The notes under the pieces were generated by a model. That model was not told where the DNA came from. It did not search any database and was given only the letters and a program-made list of their open reading frames with translations. The position numbers and the translations under genes were made by a program. A DNA stretch of 64,000 nucleotides from Megachile rotundata (Eukaryota > Arthropoda > Insecta > Hymenoptera > Megachilidae): the NCBI RefSeq assembly GCF_050947335.1, contig NW_027473315.1:1612001-1676000 (forward strand), read 5' to 3'. Shown piece after piece: positions 1-13,900 of this stretch (position 1 is the first letter of the stretch; each line of letters starts with the position of its first letter).

Positions 1-750
1 TGTGATTGTATGATTGCGATAGTATGATTGTGATTGTATGATTGTGATTGTATGATTGTGATTGTATGATTGTGATTGTACGATTGTGATTGTATGATTG
101 TGATTGTATGATTGTGATTGTATGATTGTTTTTGTATGATTGTGATTGTATAGTAGTAATTGTATGATTGTCATCGTATGATTGTCATTGTATGATTGTG
201 ATTGTATCATTGTGATTGAATGATTGTGAGTGTATGATTGCGATTGTATGATTGCGATCGTATGATTGTGATTGTTTGATTGCGATTGTATGATTGTGAT
301 TGTATGATTGTGATTGTATGATTGTGATTGTATGATTGTGATTGTATGATTGTGATTGAATGATTGTGATTGTATGATTGTGATTGTATGATTGTGATTG
401 TAAGATGGCGCGTGTATGATTGAGATTGTACGATTGTGATTGTATGATTGTGATCATATGGTTCTGATTGTTCGATTGCGATTGTACGATTGTGATTGCA
501 TGATTGTGATTGCATGATTGTTTTTGTATGATTGTGATTCTATGATTCTGATTTTATGATTGTGCCTGCATGATTGTGATGGTATGATTGTGATTTTATG
601 ATTGCGATTGTATGTTTGCAATTTTATGAGTGTGATTATATGATTATGATTGTATGATTGTGATTGTATGATTGTGATTGTATGATTGTTTTTGTATGAT
701 TGTGATTGTATGATTGTGATTGTATGATTGTGATTGCATGATTGTGATTG
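1..750. repeat. Degenerate block D, copy 1
   Basis: This stretch keeps the 14-bp register but carries unusually diverged monomers. They include tgattgcgatcgta, a monomer beginning agatggcgcg at 403, a gttctgattgttcg run near 462, a gcctgcatg monomer near 565, and gcaattttatgag at 618. The same ordered series recurs at +7,558 and +9,728 bp. Similarity to the third copy begins at base 1, so the block may extend left of the window. It holds the only GGCGCG-type CpG cluster I saw, and that cluster occurs only in the three D copies. Confidence 0.85.
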
Positions 751-1319
751 TATGATTGTGATTGTATCATTGTGATTGTATGATTGTGATTGTATGATTG
801 TGATTGTATGATTGCGATAGTATGATTGTGATTGTATGATTGCGATAGTATGATTGTGATTGTATGATTGTGATTGTATGATTGTGATTGTATGATTGTG
901 ATTGTATGATTGTGCTTGTATGATTGAGATTGTATGATTGTGATTGTATTATTGTGATTGTATGATTGTGATTGTATGATTGTGATTGTATGATTGTGAT
1001 TGTATGATTGTGCTTGTATGATTGAGATTGTATGATTGTGATTGTATTATTGTGATTGTATGATTGTGAGTGTATGATTGTGATTGTATGATTGTGAATG
1101 TATGATTGTGATTGTATGATTGTGATTGTATGATTGTGACTGTATGATTGTGATTGTATTATTGTGATTGTATGATTGTGATTGTATGATTGTGATTGTA
1201 TGATTGTGATTGTATGATTGTTTTTGTATGATTGTGATTGTATAGTAGTAATTGTATGATTGTCATCGTATGATTGTGATTGTACGATTGTGATTGTATG
1301 ATTGTGATTGTATGATTGT

Positions 1320-1740
1320 GATTGTATCATTGTGATTGTATGATTGTGATCATATGATTGTGATTTTATGATTGTGATTGTATGATTGTTTTTGTATGAC
1401 TGCGATTGTATGATTGTGATTGTATGATTGTGATTGTATGATTGTGATTGTATTATTGTGATTGTATGATTGTGATTGTATGATTGTGATTGTATGATTG
1501 CGATAGTATGATTGTGATTGTATGATTGCGATAGTATGATTGTGATTGTATGATTGTGATTGTATGATTGTGATTGTATGATTGTGATTGTATGATTGTG
1601 CTTGTATGATTGAGATTGTATGATTGTGATTGTATTATTGTGATTGTATGATTGTGAGTGTATGATTGTGATTGTATGATTGTGAATGTATGATTGTGAT
1701 TGTATGATTGTGATTGTATGATTGTGATTGTATGATTGTA
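1320..1740. repeat. H-like fragment in the left mosaic
   Basis: The marker series gatcata, gattttatg, tttttg, tgactgcg (at 1397), paired cgatag monomers, tgcttg (near 1600), tgagattg, ttattg, tgagtg, tgaatg matches the start of the H-type repeats at 25.9 kb and beyond. The tgactgcg-to-tgcttg spacing differs from that in H2 by one monomer. It is an outlying piece of the H family, about 24 kb from its main block. Confidence 0.65.
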
Positions 1741-3020
1741 ATTGTATGATTGTGATTGTATCATTGTGATTGTATGATTGTGATCATATGATTGTGATTG
1801 TATGATTGTGATTGTATGATTGTTTTTGTATGATTGTGATTGTATGATTGTGATTGTATGATTGTGATTGTATGATTGTGATTGTATGATTGTGATTGTA
1901 TTATTGTGATTGTATGATTGTGATTGTATGATTGTGATTGTATGATTGCGATAGTATGATTGTGATTGTATGATTGTGATTGTATGATTGTGATTGTATG
2001 ATTGCGATAGTATGATTGTGATTGTATGATTGTGATTGTATGATTGTTTTTGTATGATTGTGATTGTATGATTGTGATTGTACGATTGTGATTGTATGAT
2101 TGTGATCATATGATTGTGATTGTATGATTGTGATTGTATGATTGTGATTGTATGATTGTGATTGTATGATTGTGATTGTATGATTGTGATTGTATGATTG
2201 TGATTGTATGATTGTGATTGTATGATTGTGATTGTATGATTGCGATAGTATGATTGTGATTGTATGATTGTGATTGTATGATTGTGATTGTATCATTGTG
2301 ATTGTATCATTGTGATTGTATGATTGTGATCATATGATTGTCATCGTATGATTGTGATTGTATGATTGTTTTTGTATGATTGTGATTGTATAGTAGCAAT
2401 TGTATGATTGTCTTCGTATGACTGTGATCGTATGATTGTGATTGTATGATTGTGATTGTATGATTGTGATTGTATGATTGTGATTGTATCATTGTGATTG
2501 TATGATTGTGATCATATGATTGTGATTGTATGATTGTGATTGTATGATTGTTTTTGTATGATTGCGATAGTATGATTGTGATTGTATGATTGTGATTGTA
2601 TGATTGTGATTGTATGATTGTGATTGTATGATTGTGATTGTATCATTGTGATTGTATGATTGTGATCGTATGATTGTGATTGTATGATTGTGATTGTATG
2701 ATTGTTTTTGTATGATTGTGATTGTATGATTGTGATTGTACGATTGTGATTGTATGATTGTGATTGTATTATTGTGATTGTATGATTGTGATTGTATGAT
2801 TGTGATTGTATGATTGCGATAGTATGATTGTGATTGTATGATTGTGATTGTATGATTGTGATTGTGTGATTGCGATAGTATTATTGTGATTGTATGATTG
2901 TGATTGTCCGATTGTGATTGTATAATTGTGATTGTATGATTGAGATTGTATGATTGTGATTGTATTATTGTGATTGTATGATTGTGATCATATGATTGTG
3001 ATTGTATGATTAAGATTGTA

Positions 3021-3033
3021 TGATGTTTTTGTA
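3021..3033. other. 13-bp monomer (register break, -1)
   Basis: The T-run monomer here reads tgatgtttttgta, one base short. It shifts all downstream monomers by one base relative to the first 3 kb. An identical short monomer lies at 3,860-3,872, consistent with duplication of this segment. Confidence 0.85.
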
Positions 3034-3859
3034 TGATTGTGATTGTTTGATTGTGATTGTACGATTGTGATTGTATGATGGTGATTGTATTATTGTGATT
3101 GTATGATTGTGATTGTATGATTGTGATTGTATGATTGCGATAGTATGATTGTGATTGTATGATTGTGATTGTATGATTGTGATTGTATGATTGCGATAGT
3201 ATGATTGTGATTGTATGATTGAGATTGTATGATTGTGATTGTATTATTGTCATTGTATGATTGTGATTGTATGATTGTGATTGTATGATTGTGAATGTAT
3301 GATTGTGATTGTATGATAGTGATTGTGTGATTCTGATTGTATGATTGTTTTTGTATGATTGTGATTGTATAGTAGTAATTGTATGATTGTCATCGTATGA
3401 TTGTGATTGTATGATTGTGATTGTATAGTAGTAATTGTATGATTGTCTTCGTATGATTGTGATCGTATGATTGTGATTGTATGATTGTGATTGTATGATT
3501 GTGATTGTATGATTGCGATTGTATCATTGTGATTGTATGATTGTGATCATATGAGTGTGATTGTATGATTGTGATTGTACGATTGTGATTGTATGATTGT
3601 GATTGTATTATTGTGATTGTATGATTGTGATTGTATGATTGTGATTGTATGATTGCGATAGTATGATTGTGATTGTATGATTGTGATTGTATGATTGTGC
3701 TTGTATGATTGCGACAGTATTATTGTGATTGTATGATTGTGATTGTATGATTGTGATTGTATAATTGTGATTGTATGATTGAGATTGTATGATTGTGATT
3801 GTATTATTGTGATTGTATGATTGTGATCATATGATTGTGATTGTATGATTGTGATTGTA

Positions 3860-3872
3860 TGATGTTTTTGTA
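3860..3872. other. 13-bp monomer (register break, -1)
   Basis: Second copy of tgatgtttttgta, 839 bp after the first. Together they explain why D copies 1 and 2 are separated by 7,558 bp, two less than a multiple of 14. Confidence 0.85.
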
Positions 3873-4220
3873 TGATTGTGATTGTATGATTGTGATTGTA
3901 CGATTGTGATTGTATGATTGTGATTGTATTATTGTGATTGTATGATTGTGATTGTATGATTGTGATTGTATGATTGTGATTGTATCATTGTGATTGTATC
4001 ATTGTGATTGTATGATTGTGATCATATGAGTGTGATTGTATGATTGTTTTTGTATGATTGTGATTGTATAGTAGTAATTGTATGATTGTCATCGTATGAT
4101 TGTGATTGTACGATTGTTTTTGTATGATTGTGATTGTATAGTAGTAATTGTATGATTGACTTCGTATGATTGTGATCGTATGATTGTGATTGTATGATTG
4201 TGATTGTATGATTGTTTTTG

Positions 4221-5758
4221 TATGATTGTGATTGTATAGTAGTAATTGTATGATTGTCTTCGTATGATTGTGATCGTATGATTGTGATTGTATGATTGTG
4301 ATTGTATGATTGTGATTGTACCATTGTGATTGTATGATTGTGATCATATGATTGTGATTGTATGATTGTGATTGTATGATTGCGATTGTATGATTGTTTT
4401 TGTATGATTGCGATTGTATGATTGTGATTGTATGATTGTGATTGTATGATTGTGATTGTGTTATTGTGATTGTATGATTGTGATTGTATGATTGCGATAG
4501 TATGATTGTGATTGTATGATTGCGATAGTATGATTGTGATTGTATGATTGTGATTGTATGATTGTGATTGTATGATTGTGATTGTATGATTGTGATTGTA
4601 TAATTGTGATTGTATGATTGAGATTGTATGATTGTGATTGTTTTATTGTGATTGTATGATTGTGATTGTATGATTGTGATTGTATGATTGTGAATATATG
4701 GTTGTGATTGTATGATAGTGATTGTGTGATTCTGATTGTATGATTGTTTTTGTATGATTGTGATTGTATAGTAGTAATTGTATGATTGTCATCGTATGAT
4801 TGTGATTGTATGATTGTTTTTGTGTGATTGTGATTGTATAGTAGTAATTGTATGATTGTCTTCGTATGATTGTGATCGTATGATTGTGACTGTATTATTG
4901 TGATTGTATGATTGTGATTGTATGATTGTGATTGTATGATTGTGAATGTATGATTGTGATTGTATGACAGCGATTGTGTGATTCTGATTGTATGATTGTT
5001 TTTGTATGATTGTGATTGTATAGTAGTAAGTGTATGATTGTCATCGCATGATTGTGATTGTATGATTGTGATTGTATAGTAGTAATTGTATGATTGTCTT
5101 CGTATGATTGTGATCGTATGATTGTGATTGTATGATTGTGATTGTATGATTGTGATTGTATGATTGTGATTGTATCATTGTGATTGTATGATTGTGATCA
5201 TATGAGTGTGATTGTATGATTGTGATTGTATGATTGTTTTTGTATGATTGTGATTGTATAGTAGTAATTGTATGATTGTCATCGTATGATTGTGATTGTA
5301 CGATTGTTTTTGTATGATTGTGATTGTATAGTAGTAATTGTATGATTGTCTTCGTATGATTGTGATCGTATGATTGTGATTGTATGATTGTGATTGTATG
5401 ATTGTGATTGTATGATTTTGATTGTATGATTGTGATTGTATGATTGTTTTTGTATGATTGTGATTGTATGATTGTGAATGTATGATTGTGATTGTATGAT
5501 TGTGATTGTATGATTGTGATTGTATGATTGTGATTGTATGATTGTGGTTATATCATTGTGATTGTATGATTGTGATCATATGATTGTGATTGTATGATTG
5601 TGATTGTATGATTGTTTTTGTATGATTGTGATTGTATGATTGTGATTGTATGATTGTGATTGTATGATTGTGATTGTATGATTTTGATTGTATGATTGTG
5701 ATTGTATGATTGTTTTTGTATGATTGTGATTGTATGATTGTGATTGTATGATTGTGAT
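4221..5758. repeat. 1,862-bp-offset duplication, copy 1
   Basis: This segment pairs with 6,083-7,620 at a constant offset of 1,862 bp (133 monomers). Diagnostic shared variants are taccattg at ~4,319, tgaatatatggttg at ~4,690, tgacagcgattg at ~4,975, tgattttgattg at ~5,411 and tgtggttatatc at ~5,545. Upstream of ~4,221 the copies differ: this one has a T-run monomer where the other has tgaatg. Confidence 0.8.
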
Positions 5759-6082
5759 TGTATGATTGTGATTGTATGATTGTGATTGTATTATTGTGAT
5801 TGTATGATTGTGATTGTATGATTGTGATTGTATGATTGCGATAGTATGATTGCGATAGTATGATTGTGATTGTATGATTGTGATTGTATGATTGTGATTG
5901 TATGATTGTGATTGTATGATTGTGATTGTATGATTGTGATTGTATGATTGTGATTGTATGATTGTGATTGTATGATTGTGATTGTACGATTGTGATTGTA
6001 CGATTGAGATTGTATGATTGTGATTGTATTATTGTGATTGTATGATTGTGATTGTATGATTGTGATTGTATGATTGTGAATG

Positions 6083-7620
6083 TATGATTGTGATTGTATA
6101 GTAGTAATTGTATGATTGTCTTCGTATGATTGTGATCGTATGATTGTGATTGTATGATTGTGATTGTATGATTGTGATTGTACCATTGTGATTGTATGAT
6201 TGTGATCATATGATTGTGATTGTATGATTGTGATTGTATGATTGCGATTGTATGATTGTTTTTGTATGATTGCGATTGTATGATTGTGATTGTATGATTG
6301 TGATTGTATGATTGTGATTGTGTTATTGTGATTGTATGATTGTGATTGTATGATTGCGATAGTATGATTGTGATTGTATGATTGCGATAGTATGATTGTG
6401 ATTGTATGATTGTGATTGTATGATTGTGATTGTATGATTGTGATTGTATGATTGTGATTGTATAATTGTGATTGTATGATTGAGATTGTATGATTGTGAT
6501 TGTTTTATTGTGATTGTATGATTGTGATTGTATGATTGTGATTGTATGATTGTGAATATATGGTTGTGATTGTATGATAGTGATTGTGTGATTCTGATTG
6601 TATGATTGTTTTTGTATGATTGTGATTGTATAGTAGTAATTGTATGATTGTCATCGTATGATTGTGATTGTATGATTGTTTTTGTGTGATTGTGATTGTA
6701 TAGTAGTAATTGTATGATTGTCTTCGTATGATTGTGATCGTATGATTGTGACTGTATTATTGTGATTGTATGATTGTGATTGTATGATTGTGATTGTATG
6801 ATTGTGAATGTATGATTGTGATTGTATGACAGCGATTGTGTGATTCTGATTGTATGATTGTTTTTGTATGATTGTGATTGTATAGTAGTAAGTGTATGAT
6901 TGTCATCGTATGATTGTGATTGTATGATTGTGATTGTATAGTAGTAATTGTATGATTGTCTTCGTATGATTGTGATCGTATGATTGTGATTGTATGATTG
7001 TGATTGTATGATTGTGATTGTATGATTGTGATTGTATCATTGTGATTGTATGATTGTGATCATATGAGTGTGATTGTATGATTGTGATTGTATGATTGTT
7101 TTTGTATGATTGTGATTGTATAGTAGTAATTGTATGATTGTCATCGTATGATTGTGATTGTACGATTGTTTTTGTATGATTGTGATTGTATAGTAGTAAT
7201 TGTATGATTGTCTTCGTATGATTGTGATCGTATGATTGTGATTGTATGATTGTGATTGTATGATTGTGATTGTATGATTTTGATTGTATGATTGTGATTG
7301 TATGATTGTTTTTGTATGATTGTGATTGTATGATTGTGAATGTATGATTGTGATTGTATGATTGTGATTGTATGATTGTGATTGTATGATTGTGATTGTA
7401 TGATTGTGGTTATATCATTGTGATTGTATGATTGTGATCATATGATTGTGATTGTATGATTGTGATTGTATGATTGTTTTTGTATGATTGTGATTGTATG
7501 ATTGTGATTGTATGATTGTGATTGTATGATTGTGATTGTATGATTTTGATTGTATGATTGTGATTGTATGATTGTTTTTGTATGATTGTGATTGTATGAT
7601 TGTGATTGTATGATTGTGAT
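6083..7620. repeat. 1,862-bp-offset duplication, copy 2
   Basis: Partner of 4,221-5,758, carrying the same private variants at +1,862 bp (taccattg at ~6,181, tgaatatatggttg at ~6,552, tgacagcgattg at ~6,837, tgattttgattg at ~7,273, tgtggttatatc at ~7,407). I saw one substitution between them, tcatcgcatg versus tcatcgtatg (~5,043 and ~6,905). Similarity stops at about 7,620, where block D copy 2 begins, so this copy is shorter than the repeat period. Confidence 0.8.
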
Positions 7621-8570
7621 TGTATGATAGTGATTGTACGATTGTGATTGTATGATTGTGATTGTATGATTGTAATTGTATGATTGTTTTTGTATGATTG
7701 TGATTGTATAGTAGTAATTGTATGATTGTCATCGTATGATTGTCATTGTATGATTGTGATTGTATCATTGTGATTGAATGATTGTGAGTGTATGATTGCG
7801 ATTGTATGATTGCGATCGTATGATTGTGATTGTTTGATTGCGATTGTATGATTGTGATTGTATGATTGTGATTGTATGATTGTGATTGTATGATTGTGAT
7901 TGTATGATTGTGATTGAATGATTGTGATTGTATGATTGTGATTGTATGATTGTGATTGTAAGATGGCGCGTGTATGATTGAGATTGTACGATTGTGATTG
8001 TATGATTGTGATCATATGGTTCTGATTGTTCGATTGCGATTGTACGATTGTGATTGCATGATTGTGATTGCATGATTGTTTTTGTATGATTGTGATTCTA
8101 TGATTCTGATTTTATGATTGTGCCTGCATGATTGTGATGGTATGATTGTGATTTTATGATTGCGATTGTATGTTTGCAATTTTATGAGTGTGATTATATG
8201 ATTATGATTGTATGATTGTGATTGTATGATTGTGATTGTATGATTGTTTTTGTATGATTGTGATTGTATGATTGTGATTGTATGATTGTGATTGTATGAT
8301 TGTGATTGCATGATTGTGATTGAATGATTGTGATTGTATGATTGTGATTGTACGATTGTGATTGTATGATTGCGATATGTTGATTGTGATTGTATGATTG
8401 TGATTGTATGATTGTGATTGTATGATTGTGATTGTATGATTGTGATTGTATGATTGTGATTGTATGATTGTGGTTGTATGATTGTGATTGTATGATTGCG
8501 ATTGTATGATTGTGATTGTATGATTGAGATTGTATGATTGTGATTGTATTATTGTGGTTGTATGATTGTG
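7620..8570. repeat. Degenerate block D, copy 2
   Basis: The same ordered series of diverged monomers as at the window start, at +7,558 bp. The agatggcgcg monomer is at 7,961 and gcaattttatgag at 8,176. It shares a longer right extension with copy 3 (offset 2,170 bp), including the odd cgatatgttg monomer at ~8,374, which reads cgatattatg in copy 3. The offset from copy 1 is not a multiple of 14; the two 13-bp monomers at 3,021 and 3,860 account for the 2-bp shift. Confidence 0.85.
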
Positions 8571-9439
8571 ATTGTATGACTGTGATTGTATGATTGTGAA
8601 TGTATGATTGCGATTGTATGATTGTGATTGTATGATTGTGATTGTATGATTGTGATCTTATGGTTGTTTTTGTATGATTGTGATTGTATAGTAGTAATTG
8701 TATGATTGTCATCGTATGATTGTGATTGTATGATTGTGATTGTATGATTGAGATTGTATGATTGTGATTGTATTATTGTGGTTGTATGATTGTGATTGTA
8801 TGATTGTGATTGTATGATTGTGAATGTATGATTGTGATTGTATGATTGTGATTGTATGATTGTGATTGTATGATTGTGATTGTATGATTCTGATTGCATG
8901 ATTGTGATTGTATGATTGTGATTGTATGATTGCGATAGTATGATTGTGATTGTATGATTGTGATTGTATGATTGTGAATGTATGATTGTGATTGTATCAT
9001 TGTGATTGTATGATTGTGATCATATGATTGTGATTGTATGATTGTGATTGTATGATTGTTTTTGTATGATGGTGATTGTATGATTGTGATTGTACGATTG
9101 TGATTGTATGATTGTGATTGTATTATTGTGATTGTATGATTGTGATTGTATGATTGTGATTGTATGATTGTGATTGTATGATTGTTTTTGTATGATTGTG
9201 ATTGTATAGTAGTAATTGTATGATTGTCATCGTATGATTGTGATTGTATGATTGTTTTTGTATGATTGTGATTGTATAGTAGTAATTGTATGATTGTCTT
9301 CGTATGATTGTGATCGTATGATTGTGATCGTATGATTGTGATTGTATGATTGTGATTGTATCATTGTGATTGAATGATTGTGAGCGTATGATTGTGAGTG
9401 TATGATTGTGATTGTATGATTGTTTTTGTATGATTGTGA

Positions 9440-9610
9440 TTGTATGATTGTGATCGTACGATTGTGATCGTATGATTGTGATTGTATGATTGTGATCGTT
9501 TGATTGTGGTTGTATAATTATGGTTCTATTATTGTGATTGTATGATTGTTCTTGTATGATTATGATCATATGATTGTAATTGCATGATTGTGATTGTATG
9601 ATTGTGATTG
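9440..9610. repeat. Isolated H-tail cassette
   Basis: The series tgatcgtacg, tgatcgtttg, tggttgtataattatgg, ttctattattg, then gttcttg, tatgatcatatg and gtaattgcatg is the same cassette that closes each H-type repeat (for example near 29.4-29.55 kb and at the very end of the window). Here it stands alone between D copies 2 and 3, far from the H block. Confidence 0.7.
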
Positions 9611-9728
9611 TATGATTGTGATTGTATGATTGTGATTGTATGATTGTGATTGTATGATTGTGATTGTATGATGGCGATAGTATGATTGTGATTGTATGAT
9701 TGTGATTATATGATTGTGATTGTATGAT

Positions 9729-10740
9729 TGTGATTGTATGATTGCGATAGTATGATTGTGATTGTATGATTGTGATTGTATGATTGTGATTGTATGATTG
9801 TGATTGTACGATTGTGATTGTATGATTGTGATTGTATGATTGTGATTGTATGATTGTTTTTGTATGATTGTGATTGTATAGTAGTAATTGTATGATTGTC
9901 ATCGTATGATTGTCATTGTATGATTGTGATTGTATCATTGTGATTGAATGATTGTGAGTGTATGATTGCGATTGTATGATTGCGATCGTATGATTGTGAT
10001 TGTTTGATTGCGATTGTATGATTGTGATTGTATGATTGTGATTGTATGATTGTGATTGTATGATTGTGATTGTATGATTGTGATTGAATGATTGTGATTG
10101 TATGATTGTGATTGTATGATTGTGATTGTAAGATGGCGCGTGTATGATTGAGATTGTACGATTGTGATTGTATGATTGTGATCATATGGTTCTGATTGTT
10201 CGATTGCGATTGTACGATTGTGATTGCATGATTGTGATTGCATGATTGTTTTTGTATGATTGTGATTCTATGATTCTGATTTTATGATTGTGCCTGCATG
10301 ATTGTGATGGTATGATTGTGATTTTATGATTGCGATTGTATGATTGCAATTTTATGAGTGTGATTATATGATTATGATTGTATGATTGTGATTGTATGAT
10401 TGTGATTGTATGATTGTTTTTGTACGATTGTGATTGTATGATTGTGATTGTATGATTGTGATTGTATGATTGTGATTGCATGATTGTGATTGAATGATTG
10501 TGATTGTATGATTGTGATTGTACGATTGTGATTGTATGATTGCGATATTATGATTGTGATTGTATGATTGTGATTGTATGATTGTGATTGTATGATTGTG
10601 ATTGTATGATTGTGATTGTATGATTGTGATTGTATGATTGTGGTTGTATGATTGTGATTGTATGATTGCGATTGTATGATTGTGATTGTATGATTGAGAT
10701 TGTATGATTGTGATTGTATTATTGTGGTCGTATGATTGTG
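9729..10740. repeat. Degenerate block D, copy 3
   Basis: Matches the window from base 1 at an offset of 9,728 bp and copy 2 at 2,170 bp (155 monomers). The agatggcgcg monomer is at 10,131 and gcaattttatgag at 10,346. Small differences mark it, such as tgattgcaat where copies 1 and 2 have tgtttgcaat, and tacgattg after the T-run near 10,421. Confidence 0.85.
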
Positions 10741-10919
10741 ATTGTATGACTGTGATTGTATGATTGTGATTGTATGATTGTGAATGTATGATTGTGATTG
10801 TATCATTGTGATTGTATGATTGTGATCATATGATTGTGATTGTATGATTGTGATTGTATGATTGTTTTTGTATGATGGTGATTGTATGATTGTGATTGTA
10901 CGATTGTGATTGTATGATT

Positions 10920-13900
10920 GTGATTGTATAATTGTGATTGTATGATTGAGATTGTATGATTGTGATTGTATTATTGTGATTGTATGATTGTGATTGTATG
11001 ATTGTGATTGTATGATTGTGAATGTATGACTGTGATTGTATGATAGTGATTGTGTGATTCTGATTGTATGATTGTTTTTGTATGATTGTGATTGTATAGT
11101 AGTAATTGTATGATTGTCATCGTATGATTGTGATTGTATGATTGTGATTGTATAGTAGTAATTGTATGATTGTCTTCGTATGATTGTGATCGTATGATTG
11201 TGATTGTATGATTGTAATTGTATGATTGTGATTGTATGATTGTGATTGTATCATTGTGATTGTATGATTGTGATCATATGAGTGTGATTGTATGATTGTG
11301 ATTGTATGATTGTTTTTGTATTATTGTGATTGTATGATTGTGATTGTATCATTGTGATTGTATGATTGTGATCATATGAGTGTGATTGTATGATTGTGAT
11401 TGTATGATTGTTTTTGTATGATTGTGATTGTATAGTAGTAATTGTATGATTGTCATCGTATGATTGTGATTGTATGATTGTTTTTGTACGATTGTGATTG
11501 TATAGTAGTAATTGTATGATTGTCATCGTATGATTGTGATTGTATGATTGTTTTTGTATGATTGTGATTGTATAGTAGTAATTGTATGATTGTCTTCGTA
11601 TGATTGTGATCGTATGATTCTGATTGTATGATTGTGATTGTATGATTGTGATTGTATGATTGTGATTGTATGATTGTGATTGTATCATTGTGATTGTAAG
11701 ATTGTGATCATATGATTTTGATTGTATGATTGTGATTGTATGATTGTTTTTGTATGATTGCGATTGTATGATTGTGATTGTATGATTGTGATTGTATGAT
11801 TGTGATTGTATTATTGTGATTGTATGATTGTGATTGTATGATTGCGATAGTATGATTGTGATTGTATGATTGCGATGGTATGATTGTGATTGTATGATTG
11901 TGATTGTATGATTGTGATTGTATGATTGTGATTGTATGATTGTGATTGTATGATTGTGATTGTATGATTGAGATTGTATGATTGTGATTGTATTATTGTG
12001 ATTGTATGATTGTGATTGTATGATTGTGATTGTATGATTGTGATCATATGATTGTGATTGTATGATTGTGATTGTATGATTGTTTTTGTATGATTGTGAT
12101 TGTATGATTGTGATTGTATCATTGTGATTGTATGATTGTGATCATATGATTGTGATTGTATGATTGTGATTGTATGATTGTTTTTGTATGATTGTGATTG
12201 TATGATTGTGATTGTACGATTGTGATTGTATGATTGTTTTTGTATGATTGCGATTGTATGATTGTGATTGTATGATTGTGATTGTATGATTGTGATTGTA
12301 TGATTGTGATTGTATTATTGTGATTGTATGATTGTGATTGTATGATTGCGATAGTATGATTGTGATTGTATGATTGTGATTGTATGATTGTGATTGTATC
12401 ATTGTGATTGTATGATTGTGATCATATGATTGTCATCGTATGATTGTGATTGTATGATTGTTTTTGTATGATTGTGATTGTATAGTAGCAATTGTATATT
12501 TGTCTTCGTATGATTGTGATCGTATGATTGTGATTGTATGATTGTGATTGTATGATTGTGATTGTATGATTGTGATTGTATGATTGTGATTGTATCATTG
12601 TGATTGTATGATTGTGATCATATGATTGCGATTGTATGATTGTGATTGTATGATTGTTTTTGTATGATTGTGATTGTATGATTGTGATTGTATGATTGTG
12701 ATTGTATGATTGTGATTGTATGATTGTGATTGTATGATTGTGATTGTATCATTGTGATTGTATGATTGTGATCATATGATTGTGATTGTATGATTGTGAT
12801 TGTATGATTGTTTTTGTATGATTGTGATTGTATGATTGTGATTGTACGATTGTGATTGTATGATTGTGATTGTATTATTGTGATTGTATGATTGTGATTG
12901 TATGATTGTGATTGTATGATTGCGATAGTATGATTGGGATTGTATGATTGTGATTGTATGATTGTGATTGTATGATTGCGATAGTATTATTGTGATTGTA
13001 TGATTGTGATTGTATGATTGTGATTGTATAATTGTGATTGTATGATTGAGATTGTATGATTGTGATTGTATTATTGTGATTGTATGATTGTGATTGTATG
13101 ATTGTGATTGTATGATTGTGAATGTATGATTGTGATTGTATGATTGTGATTGTATGATTGTGATTGTATGATTGTGATTGTATCATTGTGATTGTATGAT
13201 TGTGATCATATGAGTGTGATTGTATGATTGTGATTGTATGATTGTTTTTGTATGATTGTGATTGTATAGTAGTAATTGTATGATTGTCATCGTATGATTG
13301 TGATTGTACGATTGTTTTTGTATGATTGTGATTGTATAGTAGTAATTGTATGATTGACTTCGTATGATTGTGATCGTATGATTGTGATTGTATGATTGTG
13401 ATTGTATGATTGTTTTTGTATGATTGTGATTGTATAGTAGTAATTGTATGATTGTCATCGTATGATTGTGATTGTATGATTGTTTTTGTATGATTGTGAT
13501 TGTATAGTAGTAATTGTATGATTGTCTTCGTATGATTGTGATCGTATGATTGTGATTGTATGATTGTGATTGTATGATTGTGATTGTATCATTGTGATTG
13601 TATGATTGTGATCATATGATTGTGATTGTATGATTGTGATTGTATGATTGTTTTTGTATGATGGTGATTGTATGATTGTGATTGTACGATTGTGATTGTA
13701 TGATTGTGATTGTATTATTGTGATTGTATGATTGTGATTGTATGATTGTGATTGTATGATTGCGATAGTATGATTGCGATTGTATGATTGTGATTGTAAG
13801 ATTGTGATTGTATGATTGCGATAGTATGATTGTGATTGTATGATTGTGATTGTATGATTGTGATTGTATAATTGTGATTGTATGATTGAGATTGTATGAT

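Larger units (their letters stand above)
2540..3950. repeat. ~839-bp direct duplication
   Basis: Marker series repeat with an offset of 839 bp. The cgatagtattattg run near 2,873 pairs with cgacagtattattg near 3,712. The taattg monomer at ~2,931 pairs with one at ~3,770. A shortened 13-bp monomer tgatgtttttgta at 3,021 pairs with an identical one at 3,860. The offset is 60 monomers minus one base, which fits duplication of a segment carrying the 1-bp deletion. Exact borders are uncertain. Confidence 0.6.

Noticed and set aside
121..140. T-run monomers as transcription terminators
   Set aside because: The run is only five T, has no GC-rich stem upstream, and recurs with the HOR pattern, so it is a barcode variant rather than a terminator.
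398..420. The agatggcgcg run as a promoter or CpG island
   Set aside because: It is a single divergent monomer within block D, repeated only where D is repeated (7,961 and 10,131); a few CpGs are not enough for an island and no gene follows.
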